Assembly (NCBI RefSeq): GCF_023920105.1
Contig: NZ_CP083693.1
Span: forward strand, 513,001 to 577,000
Direction of reading: 5' to 3'
Source: Bartonella taylorii
GTDB lineage: Bacteria > Pseudomonadota > Alphaproteobacteria > Rhizobiales > Rhizobiaceae
DNA length: 64,000 nucleotides
Both the position numbers and the translations under genes were made by a program. Each line of letters starts with the position of its first letter. The first letter of the stretch is position 1. Shown here in pieces: positions 62,075-64,000 of the stretch. The notes beneath the pieces were generated by a model, which searched no databases, was not told the origin of the DNA, and saw only the letters and a program-made list of their open reading frames with translations.

Positions 62075-62587
62075 ATGGCCGAGATTAAAGATTTAGAAAA
62101 CACCTTAATCCTTGAAACAACGAAGGGGAGAGTTGTTATTGATTTTTTTGCTGATTTAGCACCTAGCCATGTTGCACGTATTAAAGAGCTCGTGCGTGAA
62201 GGTGCTTATGATAATGTTATTTTTCATCGTGTTATTGATGGCTTTATGGCACAAACTGGTGATGTAGAATTTGGTAAAAAGGATGGTGACAAGTTTAATT
62301 TATCGCGTGCAGGTATGGGTGGTTCAGAGAAGCCAAATTTGACAGCAGAGTTTTCAAATCTTTCTCATAAGCGTGGTACAGTTTCTATGGCACGCAGCCA
62401 GAATCCGAATTCTGCTAATTCACAGTTTTTTATTTGCTTTGCCGATGCTCCTTGGCTTGATCGTCAGTATTCCATATGGGGGCATGTTGTTGAAGGTATG
62501 GAAAATATCGATAAAATTAAACGCGGTGAGCCTGTTGTAGAGCCTGATGCAATTATTAAAGCTGCAGTTGCTGCCGATATAAAATAG
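62075..62587 (+). CDS. ppiB: Cyclophilin-type peptidyl-prolyl isomerase, cytosolic
   Basis: Cytosolic cyclophilin, 170 residues from ATG 62075 (MAEIKDLENTLILETTKGRV); the frame upstream to 62018 overlaps ppiA and is not family-like. Core [20 protein letters not shown] and [19 protein letters not shown]. No signal peptide. In relatives queA comes next; here 960 bp of non-coding sequence follow. Confidence 0.94.
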   Translation: MAEIKDLENTLILETTKGRVVIDFFADLAPSHVARIKELVREGAYDNVIFHRVIDGFMAQTGDVEFGKKDGDKFNLSRAGMGGSEKPNLTAEFSNLSHKRGTVSMARSQNPNSANSQFFICFADAPWLDRQYSIWGHVVEGMENIDKIKRGEPVVEPDAIIKAAVAADIK

Positions 62588-63546
62588 TATAGTTATATTG
62601 ATTTCAGCTATAAGATCGCCAAGTGAAGGTATTCTGTCTGATTGTTGTTTTACGTTGATGAAGGATGATTGATGCGGATTGGATCTGTAAAAGGATTCTA
62701 CGGTTATGTATTCATTCTCCACATTAAGCTTTGTCACCTTATTTTTATGCAAGTAGAATTTAGAGATTTCAATTGTTGAGTACAACAGTTTGCATAAAAC
62801 CTTGTTGATCTGGATGAAAGAATTATTTTGCTTTGTGTTTCTCAAAAGCAGATATGAGGAGATTTCTGATGAAGGGGAGGTCTCAATTTGAATGATATAA
62901 GATTATTGGGCTATAGTAGTATTTCAGGTGTATTGATATTGGCGATGATGTATTTTTTTAACATGTATATTTTTCTGTTATGCTGCTGTCAAAGCATGTT
63001 TAAGATATTGAAGATAAGAATGTGTAGCTCTTTTCACTTGTAAAAAGTGGTCAGGAGACTCCACTACTGGTTTACATTTTACAGGGAAGTTACTAGGCAG
63101 CTTTAGAAAATATTCAGATTCCCTGTAATTTTTATCTGTGAAAGTAATCCGTATCCGAGGTTATATAGTATATTTAGAGATTTTTTTATAAATGCTAAAT
63201 TCTCTAGGTATTATTGGTAGTGAAGGTTGAAGGTGAGTGGAAATAAGAGCGTTTCTGTTGAAAAAAACAGTTTTGCGGTTATTAAAATTATAGTCAATGA
63301 GCGTAGGTATCTTAAGATTTTGTGTTATCAGATATTTCAGTATTTTTATGAAATGAGATTATCATTTTTACTATGGTAATTACCTAAGAGCAAAACTTTA
63401 TTTATCTCGTTTAATTTTTTTATGCTAATTACAATATTCAGCGAATCGAAAATCAATCCGTAAAGTTTATGACGAATCTGGCAAGAGAGGCATAGCTTTT
63501 CTTTCTATAGCCATATGAGTTTATGGAATCAAAAAGACGAAAGTGA
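62588..63546. other. Non-coding gap at the expected queA position
   Basis: About 960 bp with no gene between ppiB and tgt, close to the size of a queA gene (about 1.1 kb). I searched by eye for QueA blocks on both strands (LRPGD-x-LVFNDT, PTAGLHFT, TNFHLPRSTL) and found none, so the gene is either deleted or decayed beyond recognition. No RNA gene or repeat was recognised. Confidence 0.55.
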
Positions 63547-64000
63547 TGATAAAGACGTTTCATTATAGAAAAATTGCTCAAGATGGATGTGCGCGTCGTG
63601 GCGAAATTATAACGGATCGTGGGTGTATTCGTACACCCGCATTTATGCCAGTTGGGACGGCAGGAACCGTTAAAGCTATGTATATGGATCAGATACGTGC
63701 TCTTGGTGCAGATATTATTTTGGGCAATACTTATCATTTAATGTTGCGTCCGGGGGCTGAACGCGTTGCGCGTTTAGGAGGCTTACATGAATTTTCACGC
63801 TGGTCTGGGCCTATTTTAACCGATTCTGGTGGATTTCAGGTTATGTCACTGGCGGGAATTCGTAAAATTACAGAACAGGGTGTAATTTTTCGCTCTTATG
63901 TTAATGGAGCGTACTATGAAATGAGTCCAGAGCGTTCCATCGAAATTCAAGAGCTTCTTAATGCTGATATCCAGATGCAGCTAGATCAGTGTATTGCATT
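63547..64000 (+). CDS. tgt: tRNA-guanine(34) transglycosylase, 3'-truncated by window edge
   Basis: Exchanges G34 for a queuine precursor in tRNAs with GUN anticodons. 151 residues are visible from ATG 63547 ([20 protein letters not shown]); GTG 63544 directly before it is also possible. Matching blocks: [40 protein letters not shown] and [20 protein letters not shown], the last holding the first catalytic aspartate. The substrate-recognition motif reads QLDQC where most bacterial enzymes have DEC, with Gln in place of Glu. No queA is visible upstream. Confidence 0.93.

Noticed and set aside
62861..63540. Remnants of queA upstream of tgt
   Set aside because: I looked for QueA sequence blocks in the frames by eye and found none convincing enough to call a pseudogene.

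Overview
The window looks like a chromosomal segment of an AT-rich alphaproteobacterium of the order Rhizobiales, and the best fit is a Bartonella species. The reasons are the low GC content, Rhizobiales-type neighbourhoods (pcm-like / tolC / popZ / valS; ssb / gyrA / coaD / ppiA / ppiB / tgt), homologues of the rhizobial regulators and exporters ExoR and NdvA/ChvA, an ATP12-family chaperone, and many wide, eroded intergenic gaps typical of a shrinking host-associated genome. Genus assignment is inference; no marker search was possible.

Layout. 1-4.3 kb: the 3' part of ilvA, a small secreted protein, a DEAD-box RNA helicase, then divergent tRNA-Asn and tRNA-Cys genes. 4.5-11.6 kb: a Pcm-like methyltransferase, a TolC-family outer-membrane channel, the polar organiser PopZ, valS and an ExoR homologue. 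11.7-15.9 kb (minus strand): a gltIJKL-type glutamate/aspartate ABC importer and exonuclease III. 16.1-35.1 kb: the fused str-S10-spc-alpha ribosomal supercluster (rpsL to rplQ, 31 genes including fusA, tuf, secY, adk and rpoA), starting at a near-consensus promoter and ending at a clear rho-independent terminator. 35.2-45.5 kb: an HtrA protease, rarA, recA, alaS, ndvA (minus) and an RluA-family pseudouridine synthase. 45.5-50.5 kb: an accessory island. 50.5-64 kb: an ATP12-family chaperone, a second member of the small secreted family, glnB-glnA, uvrA, ssb, gyrA, coaD, two cyclophilins and the start of tgt.

The island is the most unusual region. It lies between an IS200/IS605 transposase remnant and a scrap of a second transposase. 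It holds a protein like BacA (the prephenate decarboxylase of bacilysin synthesis), an unrecognised protein of about 400 residues with an H-D-x-x-H-H motif, an EamA-family transporter and an ATP-grasp ligase. The set resembles a small pathway that makes and exports a modified amino acid or dipeptide. The first gene is knocked out of frame by a 14-bp tandem duplication and the second by two apparent one-base losses. The transporter and ligase are intact, so the system is either decaying or switchable.

Other signals: tgt is kept where a queA would be expected upstream but none is recognisable; a degenerate copy of part of ssb lies directly in front of ssb; ppiA and ppiB share an identical 43-bp tract; GyrA has alanine at the quinolone position usually held by serine; and no canonical alphaproteobacterial SOS box is visible before recA, uvrA or ssb.
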